In this document: positions 21,022 through 28,485 of the stretch, piece after piece
How the letters are laid out: every line of letters starts with the position of its first letter
Numbering within the stretch: the stretch's first letter is position 1
From: an uncultured Monoglobus sp.
Lineage (GTDB): Bacteria > Bacillota > Clostridia > Monoglobales > Monoglobaceae
Length of the DNA: 64,000 nucleotides
Direction: 5' to 3'
Assembly (NCBI GenBank): GCA_947630135.1
Contig: CANRGH010000003.1
Span: 62,001-126,000, forward strand
The notes under the pieces: generated by a model
Told to the model about the DNA's origin: nothing
The model's database searches: none
What the model saw: the letters and a program-made list of their open reading frames with translations, nothing else
Program-made: the position numbers and the translations under genes

Positions 21022-21502
21022 AATTTTTGCGATTATTGCCGCCGCATCGTTCGCGGTTTCTGTGATTTTTGCCGCGGTATGCGTTATAACCATAGAAGTC
21101 AAAAATTATAATAAATATGACAAAGCTCTTATGATCGATATACCCGAGCGCGGCGCCGATTTACACAAGGACACTCATGGCGGATTTCACGGCGACGGCG
21201 AGACTGTAAAAATGTATGAACTTAGCGATAAGGAAGCGGACAATCTGATTGCCGAAATAAAAATAAGCGGCGTGTGGGAAAACATAGACGATGAGGCAAA
21301 TTCGCTCTTGTACGGTGAGCGCGGCGCTTTTGCGTACCGTAATGACAGAATACCGCCCGCTCAAAGCGGCTTTTACTGTGTTTATGATAAGCAAACAGGC
21401 AGGTATGGGTTCCCGACGGACGCGAAGTTTTCGTTTAATTATATTATAGGCGTATATTCCGAGGACGACAAAAAATTATGGATGTATGAACTTGACACAT
21501 AG
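20987..21502 (+). CDS. membrane-anchored protein of unknown function
   Basis: 171 residues. A basic N-terminus (RKKRAFLK) and one hydrophobic segment (about 13-38) would anchor it, with a soluble outer domain of about 130 residues. I recognise no family. It overlaps the HTH gene by 35 bases and has its own SD (AGGAGGAAC). Its C-terminal region (SGFYCVYDKQTGRYGFPTDAK) looks like a compact beta-rich fold; this is a weak impression. Confidence 0.6.
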   Translation: MRKKRAFLKIFKIFAIIAAASFAVSVIFAAVCVITIEVKNYNKYDKALMIDIPERGADLHKDTHGGFHGDGETVKMYELSDKEADNLIAEIKISGVWENIDDEANSLLYGERGAFAYRNDRIPPAQSGFYCVYDKQTGRYGFPTDAKFSFNYIIGVYSEDDKKLWMYELDT

Positions 21503-21513
21503 GAGATAGGTAT

Positions 21514-22143
21514 ATGAAAAAAGCCAAAGTACTGATCGCTGCGATTTTGGGAGCGATCGGAATTACCGCGATCAAAAAGTTGATATTGGGTTTATTGCTG
21601 CCGCTGTTTATGCTTTTGATTGCGGTAGGCTCAAATTCGAGCGTGTGCCCGAAAACCGAGGTTTCAGACACGGCTCGGCAAAACAGCGGGATAATCAACG
21701 CGGCGGCGTATGTTATATATGAAGGCAATATCAGCGGAGTGTATGACGCCGAGAAAGATCCGCCGCCCGAGGAAACAGCTGGGCTTGACAAATACTATAT
21801 TCATATTGATGAGGTGATTGATATGAACAGCGGCAGCCTCAAAGGACGGTGGGAACCGCTTAACGACAGAAATGTTATCGCGGTCATGGATTTAGACGGA
21901 GTTCAAAAAATAACCAAAGAAAAGAATATAATAAAAATAGATTTCGGCAGCCGCGGGATAGCGCCCTCCGGCATGAGCCGTGGCGTGTATTTCCTACCAA
22001 ACGACAATATAGATGACGTTAAAACAATTTACAAAGGCCCGTTTGAGGCGGAAAATAACGGTTTCATATCGTGCACAGACGGAAACACACTGTACACGGA
22101 GCGAATATGCGAAAACCTTTGGTTTTATGAGGAAACATGGTAA
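21514..22143 (+). CDS. membrane-anchored protein of unknown function
   Basis: 209 residues with one or two hydrophobic segments near the N-terminus (about 5-40) and a soluble remainder. No family was recognised. It follows the previous gene by 11 bases (SD AGGAGATAGG), so the four genes from 20332 form an operon ending at a bidirectional terminator. The soluble part has a repeated VIAVMDLDGV / IIKIDFGSRG beta-strand pattern. Confidence 0.6.
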   Translation: MKKAKVLIAAILGAIGITAIKKLILGLLLPLFMLLIAVGSNSSVCPKTEVSDTARQNSGIINAAAYVIYEGNISGVYDAEKDPPPEETAGLDKYYIHIDEVIDMNSGSLKGRWEPLNDRNVIAVMDLDGVQKITKEKNIIKIDFGSRGIAPSGMSRGVYFLPNDNIDDVKTIYKGPFEAENNGFISCTDGNTLYTERICENLWFYEETW

Positions 22144-22148
22144 GAAAT

Positions 22149-22186
22149 AACAAATCACCGCGGCACATCAACCGCGGTGATTTGTT
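22149..22186. terminator. bidirectional terminator
   Basis: A perfect 15-bp stem, AACAAATCACCGCGG at 22149-22163 with CCGCGGTGATTTGTT at 22172-22186. It serves the convergent genes on both sides and overlaps the stop of the relE-like gene. Confidence 0.9.
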
Positions 22187-22439
22187 AATATTTTTTATAA
22201 ATTTGACCGCGGTTTCCTGCGTCGATAACGCAAACAATATATTTGCCGTTATCAACGATGAATATAATACGATAATCTCCGACACGCAGTCTGAAATAAC
22301 CTTCTCTGTCGGTTATTGCGGCAATGTCTCCGTTATCCGGAAGTTTGTAAATTGCCCTTAGCAGCCGCTCTTGTTGATTACGCGGCTGTTTCTTTATGAA
22401 TTTCAAAGGTTTTTTCTCGATCACAACATGATATTTCAT
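22185..22439 (-). CDS. RelE/ParE-superfamily toxin
   Basis: 84 residues. The family fold is recognisable: an N-terminal amphipathic helix (VVIEKKPLKFIKKQPRNQQERLL is the start region), then GYFRLRVGDYRIIFIVDNGKYIVCVIDAG, where RLRVGDYRIIF is the hallmark strand. Toxins of this type usually cleave mRNA at the ribosome. It overlaps its antitoxin gene by four bases. Target not known here. Confidence 0.88.
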   Translation of the reverse strand: MKYHVVIEKKPLKFIKKQPRNQQERLLRAIYKLPDNGDIAAITDREGYFRLRVGDYRIIFIVDNGKYIVCVIDAGNRGQIYKKY

Positions 22440-22657
22440 AAGGCGATATCCAATTCCTTTGCCAAATCTTCAATCGAAACTGTCTCGTGTTTGTCGGGAC
22501 TTTTGTCGTTTAAATATTCATCAACCAATTTGCGGCAATAAATGTCGTCCTCAATATCATCATCATAGGTAACGCCTTTAAGAAATGTTATAATATATGC
22601 CAGTTTATACTCGGGAAGATTATTTATCAAATCAATTGCTATTTCTCTGTTTGACAT
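22436..22657 (-). CDS. antitoxin partner of the RelE-like toxin
   Basis: 73 residues, acidic (DDDIEDDIYC). The start MSNREIAIDLINNLPEYKLAYIITFLKG is seen in clostridial antitoxins paired with RelE toxins. Its gene overlaps the toxin start by four bases, a typical coupled toxin-antitoxin order (antitoxin first). A palindrome covers the promoter. Called from context and short similarity. Confidence 0.75.
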   Translation of the reverse strand: MSNREIAIDLINNLPEYKLAYIITFLKGVTYDDDIEDDIYCRKLVDEYLNDKSPDKHETVSIEDLAKELDIAL

Positions 22658-22691
22658 GCTATCACCCTTTCAATAATCCGATATTAACTTA

Positions 22692-22721
22692 ATTATATCA
22701 CAAAACGTTGTAAATTACAAC
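22692..22721 (-). promoter_or_regulatory. toxin-antitoxin promoter with palindromic operator
   Basis: On the minus strand, TTGTAA (22720-22715) and TATAAT (22697-22692) are 17 bp apart. A perfect 15-bp palindrome, GTTGTAAATTACAAC at 22707-22721, covers the -35 box, as expected for autorepression by the antitoxin-toxin complex. Confidence 0.75.
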
Positions 22722-22748
22722 TCTTTTTCGGTTCATAAAATATAAATA

Positions 22749-22777
22749 TTGCATTTTTGATAGTGTTATGCTATAAT
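22749..22777 (+). promoter_or_regulatory. promoter of candidate RNA copy 1
   Basis: TTGCAT at 22749-22754 and TATAAT at 22772-22777, 17-bp spacer. The first base of the rod hairpin (22784) is seven bases after the -10, the expected +1. Confidence 0.65.
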
Positions 22778-22783
22778 ATTCCT

Positions 22784-22951
22784 GCAACATAATTTCACAA
22801 TTTAATAGAACGGATAACGTGTGCTATTTTTATCATTGATAAAAATGCACCCTCTGTTTACGCGTTGTCTGTTCTTGACATTGTTGTGAAATTGTGTTGC
22901 AGCAATTGGGGTTTGTGCATTTTTTTGCGCGGCTCCGGCTGCGCATTTTTT
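22784..22951 (+). ncRNA. candidate structured RNA, copy 1 (about 168 nt)
   Basis: No gene is seen between 22658 and 23017 apart from this element. A 117-nt rod: 17-bp closing stem (22784-22800 with 22884-22900), internal loop, 15-bp stem (22807-22821 with 22861-22875), an 11-nt bulge on the 3' side (22850-22860) and a 12-bp apical stem with one bulged base (22822-22849). All four non-Watson-Crick positions in the two lower stems are G-U pairs in plus-strand RNA, so the plus strand is the RNA. After the rod come AGCAAUUGGGGU and an 8-bp terminator with six T's. A homologous copy lies at 35008-35178 on the minus strand. Not translated; function unknown. Confidence 0.75.
22926..22951 (+). terminator. 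terminator of candidate RNA copy 1
   Basis: TGCGCGGC / GCTGCGCA, an 8-bp stem with one G-U pair, loop TCCG, then TTTTTT. It separates the RNA from the hicAB promoter. Confidence 0.85.
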
Positions 22952-22971
22952 AATTTGAGATAAAAATAAAC

Positions 22972-23003
22972 TTGACATATGATACTAAATATGATACTAT
23001 AAT
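22972..23003 (+). promoter_or_regulatory. hicAB promoter with repeated operator
   Basis: TTGACA at 22972-22977, with TACTAT at 22995-23000 (17-bp spacer) or TATAAT at 22998-23003. An 11-bp direct repeat ATATGATACTA at 22977-22987 and 22989-22999, spaced 12 bp, fills the spacer and is a likely binding site for the HicB RHH domain. Confidence 0.75.
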
Positions 23004-23017
23004 TTTGAGGTGATATT

Positions 23018-23245
23018 GTGTCTCAGATCGAAAAATTGATTAATAAGATGAAAGACAGGCCAAACGGTATCAGACCCGAGGAAGCGCAGCGCGTTTTAAA
23101 CGCGTTCGGATATAGGCTTGACAGACAAAAAGGCCCTCATATGCATTTTATTAACGATGATGGAGATGTTGTCACTATTCCCGAAAGAACCCCTCTCAAG
23201 GCGGTATATGTTAAGGATATTTTAATCAGAATTTCAAAGCAGTAA
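23018..23245 (+). CDS. hicA: HicA-family toxin, GTG start
   Basis: 75 residues starting at GTG with GAGGTG upstream. The double-stranded-RNA-binding-like HicA fold is marked by the GPHMHFIND strand containing the catalytic His, followed by VTIPERTPLKAVYVKDIL. HicA toxins are mRNA interferases. Toxin-first order with hicB 14 bases later is the usual hicAB layout. The 5' UTR is only about ten bases long. Confidence 0.9.
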   Translation: MSQIEKLINKMKDRPNGIRPEEAQRVLNAFGYRLDRQKGPHMHFINDDGDVVTIPERTPLKAVYVKDILIRISKQ

Positions 23246-23259
23246 CGGAGGTAAAGCAT

Positions 23260-23604
23260 ATGACTGTTAAAGAATACATGAAGCTGCCTTATAATTTTAT
23301 TATCCAAAAAGTCAATGATGAGAGTGGCGAGTATTTTTACGCGCGCGTAATGGAGCTTGACGGCTGTCAGAGCGACGGTGAAACGTTTGATGAGGCGTAT
23401 CAAAATATTTTGGATGCAATGGAAGGATATATTGAGGCAAAGCTTGAAAACGGATTTGATGTGCCGCTGCCGGGCAGCGAGGATCGTTACAGCGGCAAAT
23501 TTGTTGTCAGAGTCCCGAAATCGCTTCATCGCTCACTTGCCGCGGCCGCGGAGAGAGAAGGCGTCTCGCTCAATCAATATGCGCTGTATAAACTCAGCAA
23601 ATAA
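23260..23604 (+). CDS. hicB: HicB-family antitoxin
   Basis: 114 residues. A degraded RNase-H-like N-terminal domain (YFYARVMELDGCQSDGETFDEAYQNILDAMEGYI) binds HicA, and a C-terminal ribbon-helix-helix segment (FVVRVPKSLHRSLAAAAEREGVSLNQYA) binds DNA. SD CGGAGGT. It should repress the direct-repeat promoter upstream. A second, orphan HicB lies at 56230-56565. Confidence 0.9.
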   Translation: MTVKEYMKLPYNFIIQKVNDESGEYFYARVMELDGCQSDGETFDEAYQNILDAMEGYIEAKLENGFDVPLPGSEDRYSGKFVVRVPKSLHRSLAAAAEREGVSLNQYALYKLSK

Positions 23605-23641
23605 CAAAATCCCCGCGGCCAAATGTGCCGCGGGGATTTTG
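23605..23641. terminator. bidirectional terminator between hicB and the GH26-like gene
   Basis: A perfect 15-bp stem CAAAATCCCCGCGGC / GCCGCGGGGATTTTG with a short loop, between convergent genes; the A/T ends provide a U-run in both directions. Confidence 0.9.
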
Positions 23642-25345
23642 TTAATCGGTGATGATCACGGTTTGGGCGGGGTCGTTCCAGTCTACGGCGCAGCCGAGGG
23701 CTTCGCTGACGGCTCGGGCGGGAACCAACGTTCGGTTGTTGATCAATTGGGCGGGTACGTCAAGCGTTACGCGGCTGCCGTTTACCGTCATGTAGTTTTT
23801 GCCTATCGGGATTATTATTGTTTTGCCGCCCCTTTCGGCTATGGCGGTCTGCTCGGCATCGTCCCAGTACACATCCGCGCCAAGCGCCTCGAATATCTTG
23901 CGCATCGGCACGAGAACGCGGTCGTTATCCATGATCGGCGGCTGGTCAAAGGTTATTTTTGAACCGTTCAGCGTGACGCTGATCTCGGGAGCGGCGGGGA
24001 CGTATTCGGGCTCCGCGCCGAAAGCGATCGCGCCGCCGCGCTTGTAGAACGTGTAGCTTTTTTCGTTGCCCGCGGCGGATATTTTAAGAGAATGGGCTCC
24101 GTCGGCCAGAGCCGAGATGTTCAGATTGTATATATAGGGTATCTGGCTTGCCGAATGCGTCCAACCTCCGTCAATGTAGTAATTAACAGTGATGTCGGGC
24201 TGCTTCGGAATGTGCGCGAGGGTGTAGAGCTTCACAAATCCGTTTTTCGCGGCTAATGTTCCCGCGCCGTTCGCGGGCTGAAATACGAAGTCGGGCTGTC
24301 CGCCGGCCTCTCTGATATATGCTCCGCTGTTTTCGGCCTCTTTGAAGATCTCGCGGGCGTAGGGGTAGTCGTTTATGTCGTATCTCGAAGTTTCGTTCGC
24401 GCGGTGGGTGTTGAAGTAGTTCACCATTTTGATCTGCGGATATTTCATCACGAGCGACCAAAGGAAATTGCGCATTCTCGGCGCAGTCCAATTCTGCGGT
24501 GTCGGGCCGAAGTTTGTGTTGGTGGCGACGCCGCCCTCGCTGATCATTATCGGCTTGTTAATGTTGTTGGCGCTTAAAAAGTTCATAAACGGCTTTACTT
24601 TGTTTGTCGCCCACGCGTAGTCGCCGGTCATAAAGTAAACGCTGTCTTTGTATGTGGTGTCGGGATTGCCGAGGAAATACATCATGGAATAGCTGCTTAG
24701 GCCGACCCAGTCGACATACTCGTCGCCGGGATAAAAGTATCCGAACGGGCGGTCGAGCGAGCCTATGTCCATCGGCGACCACACTACCGCCAGGTTGGGG
24801 AACCCGTGAGCAATGTCGGCCACCGTGCGGAACACGCGGATATATTTATCGGGATCGAGGCCGATCGAGGACTCGTTCATCTCGTTCGCGAACCTGATAA
24901 ACATCGGCTTGCCGTAGCTGTTGAGCCGCTCGAGCACCGAGTATACCGTGCCGTAATTCACGCTGTCAAGGTCGGATATAGTCCAGCCGACCATAGCCAC
25001 AACATTGTCATCCTCGATCATTCGATTGGCGGGATAATACAAATCGTCTTGATTCATGTTGTCGATATATGTCAGATAACAGCCGAGAGGCGCGAACTCC
25101 TCCGAGGTCTCGGCAATCATTCCGATATAGGCTCCGCCGCGCGGCTCGAACTTTGCGCCGTAGTATGGCGCCGATTGAATGCAGCCTTCGGCGTAAAGCT
25201 CAAAATCTGTCTGGCTGACCATCTGTTCGCGCTCGCGCAGGAGCGCGCCCCAATCGGGCTCGGGAAAGCTGAACGCTAACGCGGGAGATACAGCCGACAG
25301 GAGCATTGTGATAAAAACGGCAAAAGCGGTTATTTTTCTTTTCAT
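23642..25345 (-). CDS. secreted GH26-like glycosidase with copper amine oxidase-like stalk domain
   Basis: 567 residues. A signal peptide (residues 1-24) is followed by a TIM-barrel region (about 50-345) of the GH26 mannanase type: FIRFANEMNE puts the likely acid/base Glu at 155 and IMISEGG puts the likely nucleophile at Glu270. A bridging beta domain follows. The last 110 residues (about 455-567, with DNDRVLVPMRKIFEALGA and LINNRTLVPARAVSEALGC) are a copper amine oxidase N-terminal-like repeat, a clostridial wall/stalk module. Substrate is inferred only. It starts 19 bases after ftsK and probably shares its transcript. Confidence 0.85.
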   Translation of the reverse strand: MKRKITAFAVFITMLLSAVSPALAFSFPEPDWGALLREREQMVSQTDFELYAEGCIQSAPYYGAKFEPRGGAYIGMIAETSEEFAPLGCYLTYIDNMNQDDLYYPANRMIEDDNVVAMVGWTISDLDSVNYGTVYSVLERLNSYGKPMFIRFANEMNESSIGLDPDKYIRVFRTVADIAHGFPNLAVVWSPMDIGSLDRPFGYFYPGDEYVDWVGLSSYSMMYFLGNPDTTYKDSVYFMTGDYAWATNKVKPFMNFLSANNINKPIMISEGGVATNTNFGPTPQNWTAPRMRNFLWSLVMKYPQIKMVNYFNTHRANETSRYDINDYPYAREIFKEAENSGAYIREAGGQPDFVFQPANGAGTLAAKNGFVKLYTLAHIPKQPDITVNYYIDGGWTHSASQIPYIYNLNISALADGAHSLKISAAGNEKSYTFYKRGGAIAFGAEPEYVPAAPEISVTLNGSKITFDQPPIMDNDRVLVPMRKIFEALGADVYWDDAEQTAIAERGGKTIIIPIGKNYMTVNGSRVTLDVPAQLINNRTLVPARAVSEALGCAVDWNDPAQTVIITD

Positions 25346-25364
25346 TTTGCATACCTCGCAATTT

Positions 25365-28193
25365 TTATGAATTATCGCGGTTAAATTTCATTTCGTTGAA
25401 TTCCTGACGGGTTATGAGGACCTGGCGGGGCTTGGTTCCCTCGTAGGGGCCGATTATTTTGCGCTCTTCCATCTGATCGATCAGCTTGGCCGCGCGCTGA
25501 TAGCCCATTTTGAATTTGCGCTGGAACATGGCCACCGAGGCCTGTCCGCTTTCAAGCACCAGCTCGACCGCGTCGAGGAACATATCATCCGTCCTGCCAG
25601 AGCCGCCCGCGGATGCCGAAGCCGCGGCTTCGCGCGCGCCCGCGTTCTCAAGATCGGCGGCGACCTTCTCGTGCTCTTTTTCGATTTTTTCAATGAGCTC
25701 CTCGTCATATTCGGCCTCGTATTGATTTTTTATGTAATTCACGAGCGCCTCGATTTCGTTGTCCGAGACGAAGTTGCCTTGAACGCGTATCGGCTTCAGC
25801 TCGCCGCGCGGGTAATACAGCATGTCGCCCATGCCGAGCAGCTTTTCCGCGCCCGCCGAGTCGATGATCGTGCGGCTGTCGACCTGCTGTGAGACAGCGA
25901 AGGCTATTCTTGAGGGAATGTTGGCCTTGATAACGCCCGTGATGACGTTGACCGACGGCCTCTGCGTGGCGATCACCAGATACATTCCCGCGGCTCTCGC
26001 CAGCGCCGCGAGGCGGTTTATCGCTTCTTCGACCTCGCTCTTGGCGACGCTCATCAGATCGGCGAGCTCGTCAATGATGATCACGATCTCGGGAAGCTTC
26101 GCGTCCGGCTCGCCGTTTTCCTCCATGAGCTTGTTGTAGCCGTCAAGGTTCCTGACCTTGTTGTCCTTAAGCAGCGCATAGCGGTTCTGCATTTCGATCA
26201 CGGCCCAATTGAGGGCGCCCGCCGCGTGCTTCGGGTCGGTCACGACCGGGATCAGCAGATGCGGGATCCCGTTGTAAACGCCAAGCTCGACCATTTTGGG
26301 GTCGACCATTATCATTTTTATCTCGTTCGGCTTCGCCTTATAGAGAATACTGGTTATCAGCGAGTTGATGCAGACGGATTTGCCCGAGCCGGTCGCTCCC
26401 GCGATCAGAATGTGCGGGAAGTCGGCGATGTCGGCCACGACGCAGCTTCCGCTGATGTCTTTGCCGAGCGCGACCGTGGTCTTGGATTTGCGATTGCGGA
26501 AGGCGGGCGTGTCGATGACCTCGCGGATCGGGACTGACTGCCGCTCGGAGTTCGGTATCTCGATGCCTATGGCCGCCTTTCCGGGGATCGGAGCCTCGAT
26601 CCTGACGCCGGGAGCGGCGAGACTCAGGGCGATGTCGTCGGCCAGACGGGTTATCTGCGCCACCTTGACGCCCTTGCCCGGCTGAAGCTCAAACCTCGTC
26701 ACCGAGGGGCCTTGGGTTATGTTGATTATGTCGGCCTCGACCTTAAAGCTGTTCAGCGTGTCAAGCAGGTGGTTGGCCTTTTCTTCAAGCTCGCGCTTTA
26801 TTTCATCTTTGGTTTTGCGTTTGTGCTTCGGCTCCGCCAAAAGTTCGATCGGCGGGAGCTGATAGTAAACGAGCTGCGGCTTTGCGTCATTTTCCTCAAT
26901 CTCGGCGGCTATCTTTTCGGCCGGCGAGGCCTTTTCGTCAAGCAGCATTTTGCGGCCCTTGGTCACGGCCTCGTCAAGCGGCACGCCGCTGTCCAGTGCT
27001 TTTTTGGTCATCGGGTCGAGGCGGTCCTCCATTTTCGCGTCGCTCGGCGGCTCAAAATCGTCGGGGTCGCTTTCCTCGGAGATCACGCCGTTTTCGTCGG
27101 GCGTCTTGGTGAGCGCGCCCGTCTTGCTCTTGTCGAGGAATTCAGGCACGTCAACGCCGGCAAACGGATCGTCGTCGGGCACCTCGGTCTCGATCTCCGC
27201 AGTCCCGCTCTTTATCCCGTCAATGTCAAACGGCAGGTCGTCAATGCTGAACCGCTGCCTCGCGGACTCCGCCTCGGGCTGATCGTCGTCCTCGCGTATC
27301 ACAAAGCGCTGCGGCTTTGTGGGGGTCTCGGGGATTTCGGGCTTCCGCCGCGGCGGAGAGGGATCCTCGGCCTTTTGGCGGGCGGCGGTCTCCTTGGCGC
27401 GGCGCTTTGCCTCTTTTTTGGCGGCGCGGCGCTCTGACATGAGCGCGAATATTGATTTTTTCTTTTTTTTCCGCTCGGTGGTGTGCGGTGCTATCGGGTC
27501 GATCTCGATCTCGCTCTCCATGCGCTCGCGAAAGCTGTTTTTGACGCCGCCGAAAAAGTTGATGATCTTCCTGAATATCCCCTCTATCGAAACGCCGGTG
27601 AGGATAATAAGCAGCACCAATGTCAGGGCGCAGGCGCATACCCACGCGCCCATATAGCCGATGAGCAGCGTCAGGACCTTGCAGAGAAATCCGCTGATTA
27701 TTCCGCCGCCGACGCCGTCAATGCCGTTTTCGTAAAGATTGCGCAGGTTGGCGCCGAAACCTCCGTCAACAAAGCCGGTGTCGCGCTTAAACAGCGCGTA
27801 GATCACGCCCGAGCATATCATAAGCCCGAGCAGGATTATCCATTTGTAAGCGGCGCTCTCGGAGCTTTTGTCGCGGAACGCGTTTATTCCCGCGATCAAA
27901 AAGTACACGAAAAAGATCGAGGCCGCCGCGCCGAACAGGCCGTAGCACACGTTTTTGATGAACTGTCCGACTATCCCTGCCGCGGGCACATAAAACGCGC
28001 ACACGAGCAGCAGCGCTGCCGCGATCAGCAGTATTCCCTGCACCTCGCCCGACATGCGCTTGACGGGCTTTTTGACCGGAGCGGTCTTTTCGGCTCTCGC
28101 GGCGGCTCTCGCCGCGCCACGGCCGCCGCTTTGCTTCGGCTTCGCCGATTTATTTGATTTTGTGTTTTTTGTTGTTTTTGTTTTTGCCGCCAT
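25365..28193 (-). CDS. ftsK: FtsK/SpoIIIE DNA translocase
   Basis: 942 residues. A Lys-rich N-terminus leads into four membrane segments (about 45-210). A charged, Pro/Asp-rich linker (about 220-430) follows, then the RecA-like motor with Walker A GATGSGKSVC (near residue 600) and Walker B IVIIIDELADL (near 706). The C-terminal winged-helix gamma domain (about 870-930, SVAMFQRKFKMGYQRAAKLIDQ) reads KOPS/SRS-type DNA sites. It pumps chromosomal DNA through the septum at division or sporulation; which role cannot be told here. Confidence 0.96.
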   Translation of the reverse strand: MAAKTKTTKNTKSNKSAKPKQSGGRGAARAAARAEKTAPVKKPVKRMSGEVQGILLIAAALLLVCAFYVPAAGIVGQFIKNVCYGLFGAAASIFFVYFLIAGINAFRDKSSESAAYKWIILLGLMICSGVIYALFKRDTGFVDGGFGANLRNLYENGIDGVGGGIISGFLCKVLTLLIGYMGAWVCACALTLVLLIILTGVSIEGIFRKIINFFGGVKNSFRERMESEIEIDPIAPHTTERKKKKKSIFALMSERRAAKKEAKRRAKETAARQKAEDPSPPRRKPEIPETPTKPQRFVIREDDDQPEAESARQRFSIDDLPFDIDGIKSGTAEIETEVPDDDPFAGVDVPEFLDKSKTGALTKTPDENGVISEESDPDDFEPPSDAKMEDRLDPMTKKALDSGVPLDEAVTKGRKMLLDEKASPAEKIAAEIEENDAKPQLVYYQLPPIELLAEPKHKRKTKDEIKRELEEKANHLLDTLNSFKVEADIINITQGPSVTRFELQPGKGVKVAQITRLADDIALSLAAPGVRIEAPIPGKAAIGIEIPNSERQSVPIREVIDTPAFRNRKSKTTVALGKDISGSCVVADIADFPHILIAGATGSGKSVCINSLITSILYKAKPNEIKMIMVDPKMVELGVYNGIPHLLIPVVTDPKHAAGALNWAVIEMQNRYALLKDNKVRNLDGYNKLMEENGEPDAKLPEIVIIIDELADLMSVAKSEVEEAINRLAALARAAGMYLVIATQRPSVNVITGVIKANIPSRIAFAVSQQVDSRTIIDSAGAEKLLGMGDMLYYPRGELKPIRVQGNFVSDNEIEALVNYIKNQYEAEYDEELIEKIEKEHEKVAADLENAGAREAAASASAGGSGRTDDMFLDAVELVLESGQASVAMFQRKFKMGYQRAAKLIDQMEERKIIGPYEGTKPRQVLITRQEFNEMKFNRDNS

Positions 28194-28369
28194 ATCAATT
28201 CCCCTTTATAGGCGTTATTATTCAGAATAATTATAACACAAAGCAGGTTACATTTGTATTACGACAGTGTTTCTTTTTGTCTATTTTCTCTTAAAAATAT
28301 CAATAAAACCCGCGAAATTTGCATAATTATCCAAAGTTAAAAAATATGAAATATTCGGGTAAATTCGTA

Positions 28370-28398
28370 TTGCAAAACATTCTTTGATATGGTATAAT
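28370..28398 (+). promoter_or_regulatory. promoter of leuA
   Basis: TTGCAA at 28370-28375 and TATAAT at 28393-28398, 17-bp spacer. The 80-nt leader has one small hairpin (CTTATCGG / CCGGTAAG near 28404-28425), too small for a T-box. Confidence 0.8.
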
Positions 28399-28485
28399 AA
28401 AATCCTTATCGGATTTTTCCGGTAAGTTAGAGTTTTCATTATATTTTATTAATTTGTTTAAAAATCTTTGAAAGGAGGAGGTAAC

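Noticed and set aside
22784-22900. MITE or palindromic insertion element
   Set aside because: Promoter at fixed distance, strand-biased G-U pairs, conserved linker and terminator fit an RNA gene better. No target-site duplication was seen.
22784-22951. 6S or SRP RNA identity for the candidate RNA
   Set aside because: The GGAAG-type SRP loop is absent, the rod (117 nt) is shorter than 6S RNA and lacks its large symmetric central bubble. A covariance search should confirm.
28399-28485. T-box or leucine attenuator before leuA
   Set aside because: The leader is only about 80 nt with one small hairpin; no T-box motif or leucine-codon run was seen.
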